The notes under the pieces are model-generated. The model saw nothing but the letters and a program-made list of their open reading frames with translations. It had not been told where the DNA came from and did no database searches. Source: Caecibacter massiliensis (GTDB taxonomy: Bacteria > Bacillota > Negativicutes > Veillonellales > Megasphaeraceae). Taken from it: a stretch of 64,000 nucleotides of DNA. Of the stretch, positions 8,128-17,014 are shown in pieces. The position numbers were made by a program, and so were the translations under genes. Within the stretch, counting starts at the first letter, position 1; every line of letters starts with the position of its first letter. The stretch covers positions 992,001 through 1,056,000 of the forward strand of contig LT608311.1 in the NCBI GenBank assembly GCA_900095875.1. The letters run 5' to 3'.

Positions 8128-8913
8128 ATGAAAATTGCTTTTTTCGACTCCGGCATCGGCGGGCTCAGCGTCCTCCATCATGCCATGAAAGTACTCCCTC
8201 ATGAACAATTTATTTTTTTCGCCGATGAAGATAATGTGCCCTATGGGACGAAGACGACGGAACAGGTATTCCAGTACGTCAGCGACGCCTTTTCTTTTCT
8301 CATGACCAAAGATGTCAAGGCTATCGTTGTCGCCTGCAATACCGCTACCAGCGTGGCCGTGCGGGAACTGCGCCACCAATACAAGATTCCCATCATCGGG
8401 ATGGAACCGGCTGCCAAAAAAGCACTCGATATGGATACAGAGCGCAACCGCGTCCTGGTCATTGCCACGCCGATTACCGTGCGGGGACATAAAATCAAAG
8501 AGCTTATCGAAAAATACGATACAGAAAGTCTGGTAGACCTGCTGGCCATGCCGGATCTTGTGGAATTTGCCGAACACATGGATTTTTCCTCGCCGGCCGT
8601 AGAAGACTATATCCGCCGGCAGTTTGCCCCGTATGATTTCAGCAAGTATGCCAATCTCGTCCTGGGCTGCACCCATTTCAATTATTTTAAAGAAACGCTG
8701 CGACGCATCCTGCCAGACCATGTCCGCTTTGTCGATGGCAACGAAGGAACAATCCGCGAACTCATCCGCCAGCTCGATTACCGCAAAGGTCTGGAATATC
8801 TGCCTCAGACCGTCGAATATTATTATTCGGGAAAGGCCGTCACAGAGCCTCACGAATTGCAGCGTATCGACGCCTATCTGGACCAGCTGGAACGGGTTTA
8901 TACCATCATCTGA
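8128..8913 (+). CDS. murI: Glutamate racemase
   Basis: A 261-residue Asp/Glu racemase family enzyme that supplies D-glutamate for peptidoglycan. The N-terminal DSGIGGLSVLHH motif, the PYG loop near residue 38, the first catalytic cysteine in VACNTAT (about residue 70) and the second in LGCTHF (about residue 182) are all present. The start at 8128 is preferred because GAGGT lies 9 bp upstream and the family begins with this MKIAFFDSG; an earlier in-frame ATG (8107) has no ribosome site. The gene is alone between a promoter and a strong terminator. Confidence 0.92.
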   Translation: MKIAFFDSGIGGLSVLHHAMKVLPHEQFIFFADEDNVPYGTKTTEQVFQYVSDAFSFLMTKDVKAIVVACNTATSVAVRELRHQYKIPIIGMEPAAKKALDMDTERNRVLVIATPITVRGHKIKELIEKYDTESLVDLLAMPDLVEFAEHMDFSSPAVEDYIRRQFAPYDFSKYANLVLGCTHFNYFKETLRRILPDHVRFVDGNEGTIRELIRQLDYRKGLEYLPQTVEYYYSGKAVTEPHELQRIDAYLDQLERVYTII

Positions 8914-8950
8914 TATTTTACAATATGGCAGACCCCGATCTGCCACAAGT

Positions 8951-8996
8951 AAAACAGGAGCTGTCTTCCCCTGATTGAGAAGACAGCTCCTGTTTT
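8951..8996. terminator. Bidirectional terminator
   Basis: A 17-bp perfect stem (8951-8967 with 8980-8996) with A4/T4 flanks separates murI (plus) from the TRAP operon (minus). Confidence 0.9.
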
Positions 8997-9010
8997 CGTT
9001 CTATTCAGTT

Positions 9011-10948
9011 TCAGCCGGCAATGGCTGCTTTTTTCTTTTTCAGCCGCATCTGCCAGAAGAGGATGCTGCCAAAAATGACGATACCGATGCCGTCGGTCAT
9101 GACGCCCGGCACAATCATGAGCAGGCCTGCCACAAACAACAGGACCCGTACGGGGACGTTGCAGTGATCGGCCAGATACCCAATCATGGACGAACTGAGG
9201 CCGATCATGCCCAGTACAGCCGTAATGGTCGCCATAATCATTTCCAGCGGCGTCGCCTGTACCATGAGAAGGACTGGCGATACGACAAAGATATAGGGAA
9301 TGATGAAGGCCGCTATGGCCAATTTGGACGCATTGACCCCGGTCATGAGGGGATTGCCGCCGCTGATGCCGGCACCGGCATAGGCCGCCAGTGCTACCGG
9401 CGGTGTAATATCAGCGATGATTCCGAAATAGAAGACAAACATATGCGCCGCAAGGACGGGGACGCCCAGTTTTATCAGAGCCGGAGCGGCAATAGTCGCC
9501 GTGATGACGTAGTTTGCCGTAGTCGGCACGCCCATGCCCAGTATAAGCGCCGTAATCATGGTAAAGAACATGGTCGGCAGCAGCATACCGCCCGAAAGGT
9601 CGATCAGGGCCGATGCCAGTTTTAATCCCACGCCGGTCTTGGTAACGACGCCGATGATGATGCCGGCTGCAGCACAGGCTATGAGTACGCCCAGGACGCC
9701 TTTGGCGCCTTTTTCCAGCCCCTGGATGATCTGAATGGGTTTCATGCGCGTAGCCTTGCGGACAAACGATGCCGCGATGGACATGACGATGGCTACCAGT
9801 GCCGCCCGCATGGGCGAATAGCCTGCAACCAGCAGATAGACGATTGCGATGAGAGGCAGGGCCAGATGACCCCGTTCTTTCAAAATCGTCCAGATCTTAG
9901 GCAGCTGAGAGCGGGGAACGCCTTTCAGATTGTTGCGTTTTGCTTCGAAATGAACACCAAGACAGATACCTGTAAAATATAATAAAGCCGGGATAACGGC
10001 TGCCTTGACGATATCAATATAGGGAACGCCGACAAATTCTGCCATGAGGAAAGCCGCTGCCCCCATGACCGGCGGCATGAGCTGTCCGCCTGTAGACGAT
10101 GCCGCTTCTACGGCACCGGCGAAATTCTTGTGATAGCCTAATTTCTTCATCATAGGAATGGTGAAGCTGCCTGTCCCGACGACGTTGGCTACGGAGCTGC
10201 CGGAAACGGTCCCCATGAGGGCGCTGGAAATGACAGCTACTTTGGCAGGCCCGCCACTGGACCAGCCGGCGATGGCATTGGCCAAATCAATGAAGAACTT
10301 CCCCAGGCCGGTCGCTTCCAGATAGGCGCCAAACAAAATAAACAGGAAAATAAAGGTAGACGATACACCAAGAGGAATACCGAATACGCCTTCGGTCGTA
10401 AAATACAGGTGTCCTACCAGCTGTTCCGGTGTCAGTCCCCGATGAGCCAGAACGCCCGGCATATAGGGGCCGGCAAAGGCATACGCCAGAAAAGCCAGCA
10501 CCACGCAGAGCATCGGCTTTCCTACGGCCCGCCGTGTAGCTTCCAGGATCAGCAGGATGCCTATGCTGCCTACGATGTAATCCATCGTCGTCACCGTTCC
10601 GGAGCGCAGCACGAGCTGCTGATATTCCAGGACGATATAAGCTGGAGAGGCTGCCCCCAGGATTGCCAGCAGGATATCCAGGGGATGGACTTTCCCGCTC
10701 TTCAGCCATTTCTTCCGTGTCGGATAGAGAAGAAATATCAGCGCCATGCCAAAGCCCAGGTGTACCGCACGCTGCAGCTGGGCATCGAGTACGCCGAACG
10801 CGCCGGTATACAACTGAAATATAGAAAACGTGATGGCAATGGCCGAAACAACTTTGGCCATAAATCCCTTGTAATTTATCGTATTGGATTCATTATCGTA
10901 CTTTTTTAACACCTCATCGGCGAGTTGTTCCGTCGATTTTTCACTCAT
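9011..10948 (-). CDS. TRAP transporter permease, fused 4TM/12TM (DctQM-like)
   Basis: A 645-residue multi-spanning membrane protein. The N-terminal third has about four to five helices (DctQ-like); the rest is the large DctM-type permease, with GSSVANVVGTGSFTIPMMKK and GMGVPTTANYVITA typical of the family. Fusion of the small and large permease subunits characterises TAXI-type TRAP systems. It drives ion-coupled import of an organic acid delivered by the binding protein encoded upstream. The last gene of a three-gene operon, 13 bp after the DUF1850 gene. Confidence 0.93.
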   Translation of the reverse strand: MSEKSTEQLADEVLKKYDNESNTINYKGFMAKVVSAIAITFSIFQLYTGAFGVLDAQLQRAVHLGFGMALIFLLYPTRKKWLKSGKVHPLDILLAILGAASPAYIVLEYQQLVLRSGTVTTMDYIVGSIGILLILEATRRAVGKPMLCVVLAFLAYAFAGPYMPGVLAHRGLTPEQLVGHLYFTTEGVFGIPLGVSSTFIFLFILFGAYLEATGLGKFFIDLANAIAGWSSGGPAKVAVISSALMGTVSGSSVANVVGTGSFTIPMMKKLGYHKNFAGAVEAASSTGGQLMPPVMGAAAFLMAEFVGVPYIDIVKAAVIPALLYFTGICLGVHFEAKRNNLKGVPRSQLPKIWTILKERGHLALPLIAIVYLLVAGYSPMRAALVAIVMSIAASFVRKATRMKPIQIIQGLEKGAKGVLGVLIACAAAGIIIGVVTKTGVGLKLASALIDLSGGMLLPTMFFTMITALILGMGVPTTANYVITATIAAPALIKLGVPVLAAHMFVFYFGIIADITPPVALAAYAGAGISGGNPLMTGVNASKLAIAAFIIPYIFVVSPVLLMVQATPLEMIMATITAVLGMIGLSSSMIGYLADHCNVPVRVLLFVAGLLMIVPGVMTDGIGIVIFGSILFWQMRLKKKKAAIAG

Positions 10949-10961
10949 ACTTCTCTCTCCC

Positions 10962-11453
10962 TTATCTGACCATATCCCGTATATACTGATATAACGGCGC
11001 TACCCTGATATCTATGGCACTGCCATCGGGCAGGTACTGATACAAAGGGCAGGCCGTATCCGCTATGGTAACGGTCAGTTGTGTGCCGACGCCTGTCCGA
11101 AGATGAAGCTGCGGGAAAGGCCGTTCCATATGGTCCATGATGAAATAATCGCCTTCATGGCGGAATGACCCATCGCTTTCCATAAACGGCAGTCCGACGC
11201 CGAAAGACTGGTATTTTGTTTTATGAAGGCAGAAGCCGTCCGCCCGGTCGTTGACGCTGAGGTATTCCCAGACGGGTGTTTTCTGCACAGAATGAATAAA
11301 ACGGATGGTCACTGCCGTGCCCGCCCGTACCGGCACATCCAGCATATGGCGTCCTCCCCCATAGAGGAAGAGCCACGGCTGAAGCAGTACCGGTGACAGG
11401 ACGAAGAGGAGCAGGCACAGCAGATATCCTCCCGTTAAAACACGGACGCGCAT
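10962..11453 (-). CDS. DUF1850 domain protein
   Basis: A 163-residue protein with one N-terminal membrane helix (about residues 8-28, LLCLLLFVLSPVLL) and an extracytoplasmic beta-rich domain containing FIHSVQKTPVWEYL, the recognisable DUF1850 core. DUF1850 proteins are regularly encoded between TAXI binding proteins and fused TRAP permeases, as here (6 bp after the binding protein gene, 13 bp before the permease). Their function is unknown; an accessory role in the transporter is likely from context. Confidence 0.85.
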   Translation of the reverse strand: MRVRVLTGGYLLCLLLFVLSPVLLQPWLFLYGGGRHMLDVPVRAGTAVTIRFIHSVQKTPVWEYLSVNDRADGFCLHKTKYQSFGVGLPFMESDGSFRHEGDYFIMDHMERPFPQLHLRTGVGTQLTVTIADTACPLYQYLPDGSAIDIRVAPLYQYIRDMVR

Positions 11454-11459
11454 GAAGAA

Positions 11460-12428
11460 TTATTCTTTAAAGAATTTTTCAGCGCCGGCATTCATCGGAA
11501 TCGGCATGCCTTTCAGGGCGCCTTCCTTGGTGATGAGTTTGCCGACAGAATGAGCTTCTTTCAGACGGTCCAAGTTGGTAAAGAGGGCCTTGGCAATATC
11601 ATAGCCCATCTGATCATCGACTTTATCCGATGCTACGAGCATAGCCATGACGGAAACGGTCGGTACGTCTTCATCAAAGCCGGCATAAGTACCAGCCGGG
11701 ATGACCGTCTTGGTGTAGAACGGATACTGGGAAATGAGCTGGTCGGCTTTATCGGGATCGACAGCGAGGATGCGGATCTTATTCTGGGAAGCCAAATCCT
11801 GTACAGCCGCCGTCGGGAAACCAGCCGTCAGGAATGCTGCATCGACGTTGCCGTCTTTCAGGGCGCTGGAGCTTTCACCGAAGGACAGGTACTGAACCTG
11901 GATGTCATCATAAGTCAGTCCATAAGCAGCCAGGATCTGGCGGGCATTGGCTTCTACACCGCTTCCGGCAGCACCGACGGAAACGCGTTTGCCTTTCAGG
12001 TCGGCAATGGTCTTGATGCCAGACGATTCAAGGGTGACGGCCTGGCATGTTTCCGGATAGAGGGCGGCAATACCGCGGAGATTGTCAACTTTTTTATCCT
12101 TGAACATTTCCGTGCCATTAGCTGCATAGTAGGTAATATCGTTCTGGATAATGGCCAGATCGATAGATCCATCTTTCAGCATATTGATATTGGCAACGGA
12201 AGCGCCTGTACTCTGGGCCGTGGCATTCATGCCTTCAATGTTCTTATTCAAAATTTCTGCCATAGCACCGCCAATCGGATAATACGTGCCGGCCGTGCCA
12301 CCGGTACCAATATTCAGGAATTTCTTCTGGGCACCGGCTTTATTATCCCCACAACCGGCAAGCGCCCCTACGACTACGACAGCGGCCAGACCAACGGCCA
12401 ATACTTTCTTAAGTGAACTGAACTTCAT
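11460..12428 (-). CDS. TAXI-family TRAP transporter solute-binding lipoprotein
   Basis: A 322-residue binding protein. It starts with a lipoprotein signal whose lipobox ends ALAGC near residue 25, followed by the TAXI core (NIGTGGTAGTYYPIGGAMAEILN near residue 40). The mature domain captures a carboxylate ligand and hands it to the fused permease. The start at 12428 is chosen because GGGAGGG lies just upstream and the signal peptide begins here; an upstream in-frame extension to 12512 would spoil the signal. First gene of the TRAP operon, with a consensus promoter about 110 bp upstream. Ligand not predictable (TAXI systems often carry glutamate or other dicarboxylates). Confidence 0.92.
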   Translation of the reverse strand: MKFSSLKKVLAVGLAAVVVVGALAGCGDNKAGAQKKFLNIGTGGTAGTYYPIGGAMAEILNKNIEGMNATAQSTGASVANINMLKDGSIDLAIIQNDITYYAANGTEMFKDKKVDNLRGIAALYPETCQAVTLESSGIKTIADLKGKRVSVGAAGSGVEANARQILAAYGLTYDDIQVQYLSFGESSSALKDGNVDAAFLTAGFPTAAVQDLASQNKIRILAVDPDKADQLISQYPFYTKTVIPAGTYAGFDEDVPTVSVMAMLVASDKVDDQMGYDIAKALFTNLDRLKEAHSVGKLITKEGALKGMPIPMNAGAEKFFKE

Positions 12429-12539
12429 ATGACATCCCTCCCAAAATTTGCGTTCCTGGACAAAAAAAGGCCTCCAAACCCTTCCTCGATTTGTACGGCC
12501 CCCTTGCCTCATTCTGCATTCTATTTTCCTTATACGAAA

Positions 12540-12568
12540 ATTATAAATGTATAGTTATGTCTTGTCAA
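12540..12568 (-). promoter_or_regulatory. Consensus sigma-70 promoter of the TRAP operon
   Basis: On the minus strand TTGACA (12568-12563), a 17-bp spacer and TATAAT (12545-12540). Both hexamers are perfect. The transcript would have a leader of about 100 nt. Confidence 0.92.
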
Positions 12569-12681
12569 TAAATTTTTTCAAAAAAATTCTTCCATTAAAT
12601 TAAACGTTTAAGTAACGGTAATTCTCTACCATATGGTAAAATAAGCTTTATTGTTTTCGCATAGTAAAATTTAATCTCATG

Positions 12682-12717
12682 AAAAAAGGAGAAATTTGCA
12701 TAAATACAAATTTCTCC
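12682..12717 (-). terminator. Terminator of yhaO-yhaN
   Basis: An 11-bp perfect stem (12688-12698 with 12707-12717) followed on the minus strand by six T residues (12687-12682). Positioned 40 bp after the yhaN stop. Confidence 0.88.
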
Positions 12718-12757
12718 CTGTTCGTAAGCACAAACTAATTTTTCTGTTTTTTGTCCA

Positions 12758-15745
12758 TTACGCTGACGCAATTGTCCCCTGTTCAATTTCAAACAGATGA
12801 ATCGTATCCGTTTCTCCTGCCAGCAGTTTCTGCACTTCTTCTGCCAGTTTCCTCGTTTCCATGGAACAGGTGAAGAGGAATATCTGTTCTTTCCTGCCCA
12901 GATCGGCCAGGAAGCGGATGGCTTCTTTCTGCCGTTGTTCATCGAAGCGGACGAGGATATCGTCGAGAATGATCGGCATCGGTTCGATCTGTTTGGAAAA
13001 GGCCATGGCCAGACTCATGCGGATGGCCAGATATACCTGGTCGCCCGTGCCGCTGCTCCATTCCTTTTCGGGAATGCGCCGGCCCGTCCCGTCGACGGCA
13101 TAGAGCTGCCGCCCGTCAAAACTGGCCTGGAGCGTATACCGGCCCTGGGTCATGAGGTGGAGATAATCGCCGGCCTGGCGGATTACCAGAGGCTGGCGAA
13201 CCCGTTCGTAATAATTCTGGGCTTCGCCGAGCATATACTGGGCATATAAGAAGGTCAGCCAGTCATCGGTCTTCCTGTCGAGTTCCGTTTTCCTGTTCTG
13301 CTTTTCCTGCAGCAGCCGTCCCGCTTCTTCGCTCTTTGCCATCTGGCTGAGCCGTTCGACGATGCTGCCTCTCTTTTCGGCCACTGCAGCCAGTTTCTTT
13401 TCCGTATCGGCTATCTTACGTTCATAGTATGCCTTTTCGTCTTTCCAAGTCTGGCAGTCGTGTATCTTTAATTCATGGCGGAGCTGGGCCAGGTTCTTCG
13501 GCTTCTTGGCGATGAGCTTGATGTGGGCTTCCGATTGTTCGTATACTTCTTTATACTGGTGGAACTGACGGAATTTCAAGATCTTGCTGCGAAATTCTCC
13601 TGCCGTCTGGGAGCCCGTTTCCTTCAGGATTTCTGCTTCCTGATGGCGGCGTATATCCCGTTCCTTCTGACATTTTGCCAGTTCTTTCTTCTTTTCTTCC
13701 TGCTGCCGGTCCTGTTCGCGGGCCACTTCTGCCTGGACGCGGATTTTCTGCCACATCTGATAAACCCGCTCGATGCCTTCCGGCGATACGTCTTCACTGA
13801 CGCCGACTTCGCGGAAAATCTGTTCAGCACTATCCTTCAGACGGCTGATACGGGTCAGGATATCTTCTTTGCGCTTCTTCCAGTTCTTCAGGGACGTGCG
13901 GGTATGCTGGTATGCATCCCAGGCTTCTTTGGCAGCCTGGACATCGCCCGTTTCCAGTTTGGTAAATCCCGTCGTCTGCTGCCAGGTTTTCCAGGCACTG
14001 CGGCAGTTTCCCAGTTTATCTTCCCAGCCTTTTCCTTCCTGTTCCCATTTCTGGTAAATGGCGTCGTACATGACCTGCTGTTCCTTTTTCCAGGCATCCT
14101 GGGACTCTCTCGTCTTCCAGTCCATGTATTCCTTGCGGACGCCGTCGAGCATCTGATTCCAGGCCGCATTGTCTTCGTCCGTAGAAATTTCCAGGCCCGC
14201 ATCATCGGCCATGGCTGAAAGGCGGGTCTGTAAGGTAGCCAGCTGACCCTCCAGTTCGCCGATGCGCCGGGGCACGCGCCGCCCGTCCGAACGCTGTTTG
14301 GCAAAAGCGGCAAGAGCCAGCAGTACACACAGGACAGCCGCGCCGCCGGCCATCATGAGATCAAAATCATACAGGACGACCGAAGCCGCAAGTCCCGCCG
14401 CAGCCAGCAGAAAAAGCAGGCCCAGCGCCAGGAATCCATGGCTCGTTTCTGCCGGGTCTTCCTTCAGCAGCCGCAGCAGTTCCTGAGTCTTTTCCCGTTC
14501 TATGAGCGTATCCTGAATGGTGACGACTGATTTTCCCAGTTCCTTCCATTCTTCCGGCGTCCGCTGCGGCCCGTCGGCATTGCCCGTATCCAGAGAGGCA
14601 CTGACATCTTTAGGACGGGCTGCCTGCCACTTTTCTTCTTCCCTGGTGTACGTTTCCAGATTGCGGGCCAGAGTCAGGGCCCGGTTCCAGTCGGCCTGTT
14701 CCGGAAGTGTTCCTTCCGTCCAGCCGGCCAGAGTCTGACTGTACTTATTTTCATCGTACTGCCAGTCCATTTCCTTATCCTCATGGTCTGCCAGTTCTTC
14801 CTGCCCCTGCTGCCACTGGGGCATATTGTGATACAGCTCATCAATCTGGGAGCCGCAGATGACCCAGCGGTTCCATTCCTGCTTGAAGGCCGGTCCCTTG
14901 CGGCTGGCCGCTTCCAGTTCTTTTATTTTTTCATTGATGTCCCGGATTTTCTGTTCCAGCTCTTCCCAGCGCTGGGCACCATCGGCAGGGAACTGCGATA
15001 CGTCGGCCAGTTCCTGCATGTGCTTCATGGCATCCTGCCCCCGCTTATACACGTCCCAGGCAGCCAGCGGCATAGCTACCTTTTCGATCTGCTGCTTCGT
15101 TTCTTCTATGCTCAGACGCAGCCGTTTCTCAATTTCATGGGTCTGTTGTTCCTTTTCCTGCAAGGATGCAAATTCTTCTTCATCGTAGGACAATTCATGG
15201 ATTTTACGGTCGAATTCACGCTGTTCCTGCAACAGGTTATTGATGGGCTTCTTGCCCTGATGGGATGCTACGAGCAGTTCTCCCATCTGCCGCATAAAAT
15301 CACGGCGGACCGCTCCCATGCGGACGCCGCTTTCGATGCTGAAGAAATGACTCCGTACTTCCTCGTTGGAGAGAATCTTGAATCCCTGCAGGTCCTCGAG
15401 TCCCATGGCAAAAATCTTATCATACGTACCCCGTTCCAGGCTGTGCCACCAGAGTGCGGACGGTTCTTCATGGATTACTTCGTCGCCATCGGCGATATAC
15501 GATTCTTTTTCATTGCGGTAAATCCGGTATTCATGGCCGTCTTCCCGGCGGATATCCATGTGGCCGAAGTACCCTTTCCACTCTCCCCGTGGATAGCCGA
15601 AAAACATGGAGCGCACGTATTTCATCAGCGTCGTCTTGCCGCTTTCGTTCTGACCATGCATGACGATCAGGCCTTTTTCCGGCGGCACCCAGGAAACATT
15701 ATGGTAAATACCGAAATCATCTAAATTCATCTGTATAATCTTCAT
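12758..15745 (-). CDS. yhaN: SbcC/Rad50-like AAA ATPase, YhaN family
   Basis: A 995-residue SMC-like ATPase. The N-terminal half-site has Walker A GQNESGKT (about residues 32-39). Long coiled coils follow (about residues 160-420 and 500-860), interrupted by a hydrophobic segment near residues 430-475 that looks like two membrane helices, as known for YhaN. The C-terminal half-site carries the signature-like WSSGTGDQVYLAIR and Walker B PIILDDILVRFDE. With YhaO it resembles the SbcCD/Mre11-Rad50 nuclease that processes DNA ends. It begins 3 bp after yhaO ends. Confidence 0.88.
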   Translation of the reverse strand: MKIIQMNLDDFGIYHNVSWVPPEKGLIVMHGQNESGKTTLMKYVRSMFFGYPRGEWKGYFGHMDIRREDGHEYRIYRNEKESYIADGDEVIHEEPSALWWHSLERGTYDKIFAMGLEDLQGFKILSNEEVRSHFFSIESGVRMGAVRRDFMRQMGELLVASHQGKKPINNLLQEQREFDRKIHELSYDEEEFASLQEKEQQTHEIEKRLRLSIEETKQQIEKVAMPLAAWDVYKRGQDAMKHMQELADVSQFPADGAQRWEELEQKIRDINEKIKELEAASRKGPAFKQEWNRWVICGSQIDELYHNMPQWQQGQEELADHEDKEMDWQYDENKYSQTLAGWTEGTLPEQADWNRALTLARNLETYTREEEKWQAARPKDVSASLDTGNADGPQRTPEEWKELGKSVVTIQDTLIEREKTQELLRLLKEDPAETSHGFLALGLLFLLAAAGLAASVVLYDFDLMMAGGAAVLCVLLALAAFAKQRSDGRRVPRRIGELEGQLATLQTRLSAMADDAGLEISTDEDNAAWNQMLDGVRKEYMDWKTRESQDAWKKEQQVMYDAIYQKWEQEGKGWEDKLGNCRSAWKTWQQTTGFTKLETGDVQAAKEAWDAYQHTRTSLKNWKKRKEDILTRISRLKDSAEQIFREVGVSEDVSPEGIERVYQMWQKIRVQAEVAREQDRQQEEKKKELAKCQKERDIRRHQEAEILKETGSQTAGEFRSKILKFRQFHQYKEVYEQSEAHIKLIAKKPKNLAQLRHELKIHDCQTWKDEKAYYERKIADTEKKLAAVAEKRGSIVERLSQMAKSEEAGRLLQEKQNRKTELDRKTDDWLTFLYAQYMLGEAQNYYERVRQPLVIRQAGDYLHLMTQGRYTLQASFDGRQLYAVDGTGRRIPEKEWSSGTGDQVYLAIRMSLAMAFSKQIEPMPIILDDILVRFDEQRQKEAIRFLADLGRKEQIFLFTCSMETRKLAEEVQKLLAGETDTIHLFEIEQGTIASA

Positions 15746-15748
15746 ATC

Positions 15749-17014
15749 TTATCCTCTTCTATCTTCCAGCAGCTTCTGCATGCCCAGCCATTTGGCTTTT
15801 TCAAACGCTTCCAGGAGCCGTTCGTCGGAAATACTCCGGCCATACGCTCCCAGGCGTTCAAATTCCGGCCGCTGTGACAAGATATCGCGCAGGACTTTCA
15901 TTTTTTCATCCTGCGGCAGTGCATCGAGCTTGTCCGATACGTTGAGGTAGTCCCCTACCGTATCGGGCAGTTTGCTCCGTTCGCCGGCATTGATTTTGGG
16001 ACGGGCCATGTTGCGCAGGCGCTGTACCATGACGAAGGCGTATTTGCCGGCTTCTTCTTCCCGCCAGGCATCGATCCAGTACTGTGTCGCTTCCGGATTA
16101 TTGATGACCTGGTACATACTGCCCGACCCGGTAAAATTTATCGTCAGGAAAGTGGGCTTGCCACATTCCCGGCGCACTTTTTCTTTGGTAAAGCGCACGG
16201 CATCGCGCAGCTCCGAAACCGACTCGGCGTTATCGATGGGCACGTCGGCCGTTTCCCAGCGGACGATGCTCGTATCGATGAATTCCATATGTACCGTCCC
16301 GTACGGGCCTACTTCCACGTAATAACAGCCCCGCGGCCCCGTTTCTGTACAATCGAGTCCCTGGGGATTGCCGGCATATACGACATAAGGCTTCTCTGAC
16401 AGGACCTGGTGCTTGTGCACGTGGCCCAGAGCCCAGTAATCCATGCCGCTTTCCTGCAGGTCCGTCATGCTGCACGGGGCATACGGCGACTGGGCACTGC
16501 CGACCTGGGTGTGCAGCAGGCCGATGGCATAACGGTCAGCCGCAGTCCGGCGGAAATTCCAGGCCAGATTGTCCCGCTGCTCGCTCTTGGCGTAGCTCTG
16601 CCCGTAGACAGCGGCTATTTCTTCCCCGTCTACGATGAGGGGGATCCGTTCGACCTTTTCCGTGCCAAAAACATGTACGTTGGGCGGAAAGGGAATCCGT
16701 GCCTTCCAGGCATCCAGCGGGTCGTGATTGCCCAGTACGGCAAAGACCTGTATATGGTGCTGGGCCAGCTTGTGCAGGAGGCGTACATAATCGAGCTGCG
16801 CCGTCAGGTTGTGGCTGCTGCTGGTATAGACGTCGCCGGCAATAAGGACGGCATCGACTTCTTTATCAATCGCCGTCTGGACGATTTTCTGAAACGCCCG
16901 GACCGGCGCCTTGCCGACGATACGCTGCCAGCGTTCATCGACCATGGCGATATCATGAAAGGGACTGCCCAGATGCAGGTCCCCGCAATGTATAAAACGT
17001 AAACTTTTGGCCAT
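15749..17014 (-). CDS. yhaO: SbcD/Mre11-like DNA repair exonuclease, YhaO family
   Basis: A 421-residue calcineurin-like metallophosphoesterase. Metal-binding motifs are in order: CGDLHLGSPF (residues 10-19), LIAGDVYTSS near residue 58, LGNHDPLDAW near 96, LLHTQVG and ALGHVHKHQV near residues 170-205. This is the Mre11/SbcD active site. A C-terminal helical region presumably contacts the ATPase YhaN encoded immediately downstream. Length fits YhaO. Its first codon overlaps the stop of the MocR gene, suggesting coupling. Confidence 0.9.
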   Translation of the reverse strand: MAKSLRFIHCGDLHLGSPFHDIAMVDERWQRIVGKAPVRAFQKIVQTAIDKEVDAVLIAGDVYTSSSHNLTAQLDYVRLLHKLAQHHIQVFAVLGNHDPLDAWKARIPFPPNVHVFGTEKVERIPLIVDGEEIAAVYGQSYAKSEQRDNLAWNFRRTAADRYAIGLLHTQVGSAQSPYAPCSMTDLQESGMDYWALGHVHKHQVLSEKPYVVYAGNPQGLDCTETGPRGCYYVEVGPYGTVHMEFIDTSIVRWETADVPIDNAESVSELRDAVRFTKEKVRRECGKPTFLTINFTGSGSMYQVINNPEATQYWIDAWREEEAGKYAFVMVQRLRNMARPKINAGERSKLPDTVGDYLNVSDKLDALPQDEKMKVLRDILSQRPEFERLGAYGRSISDERLLEAFEKAKWLGMQKLLEDRRG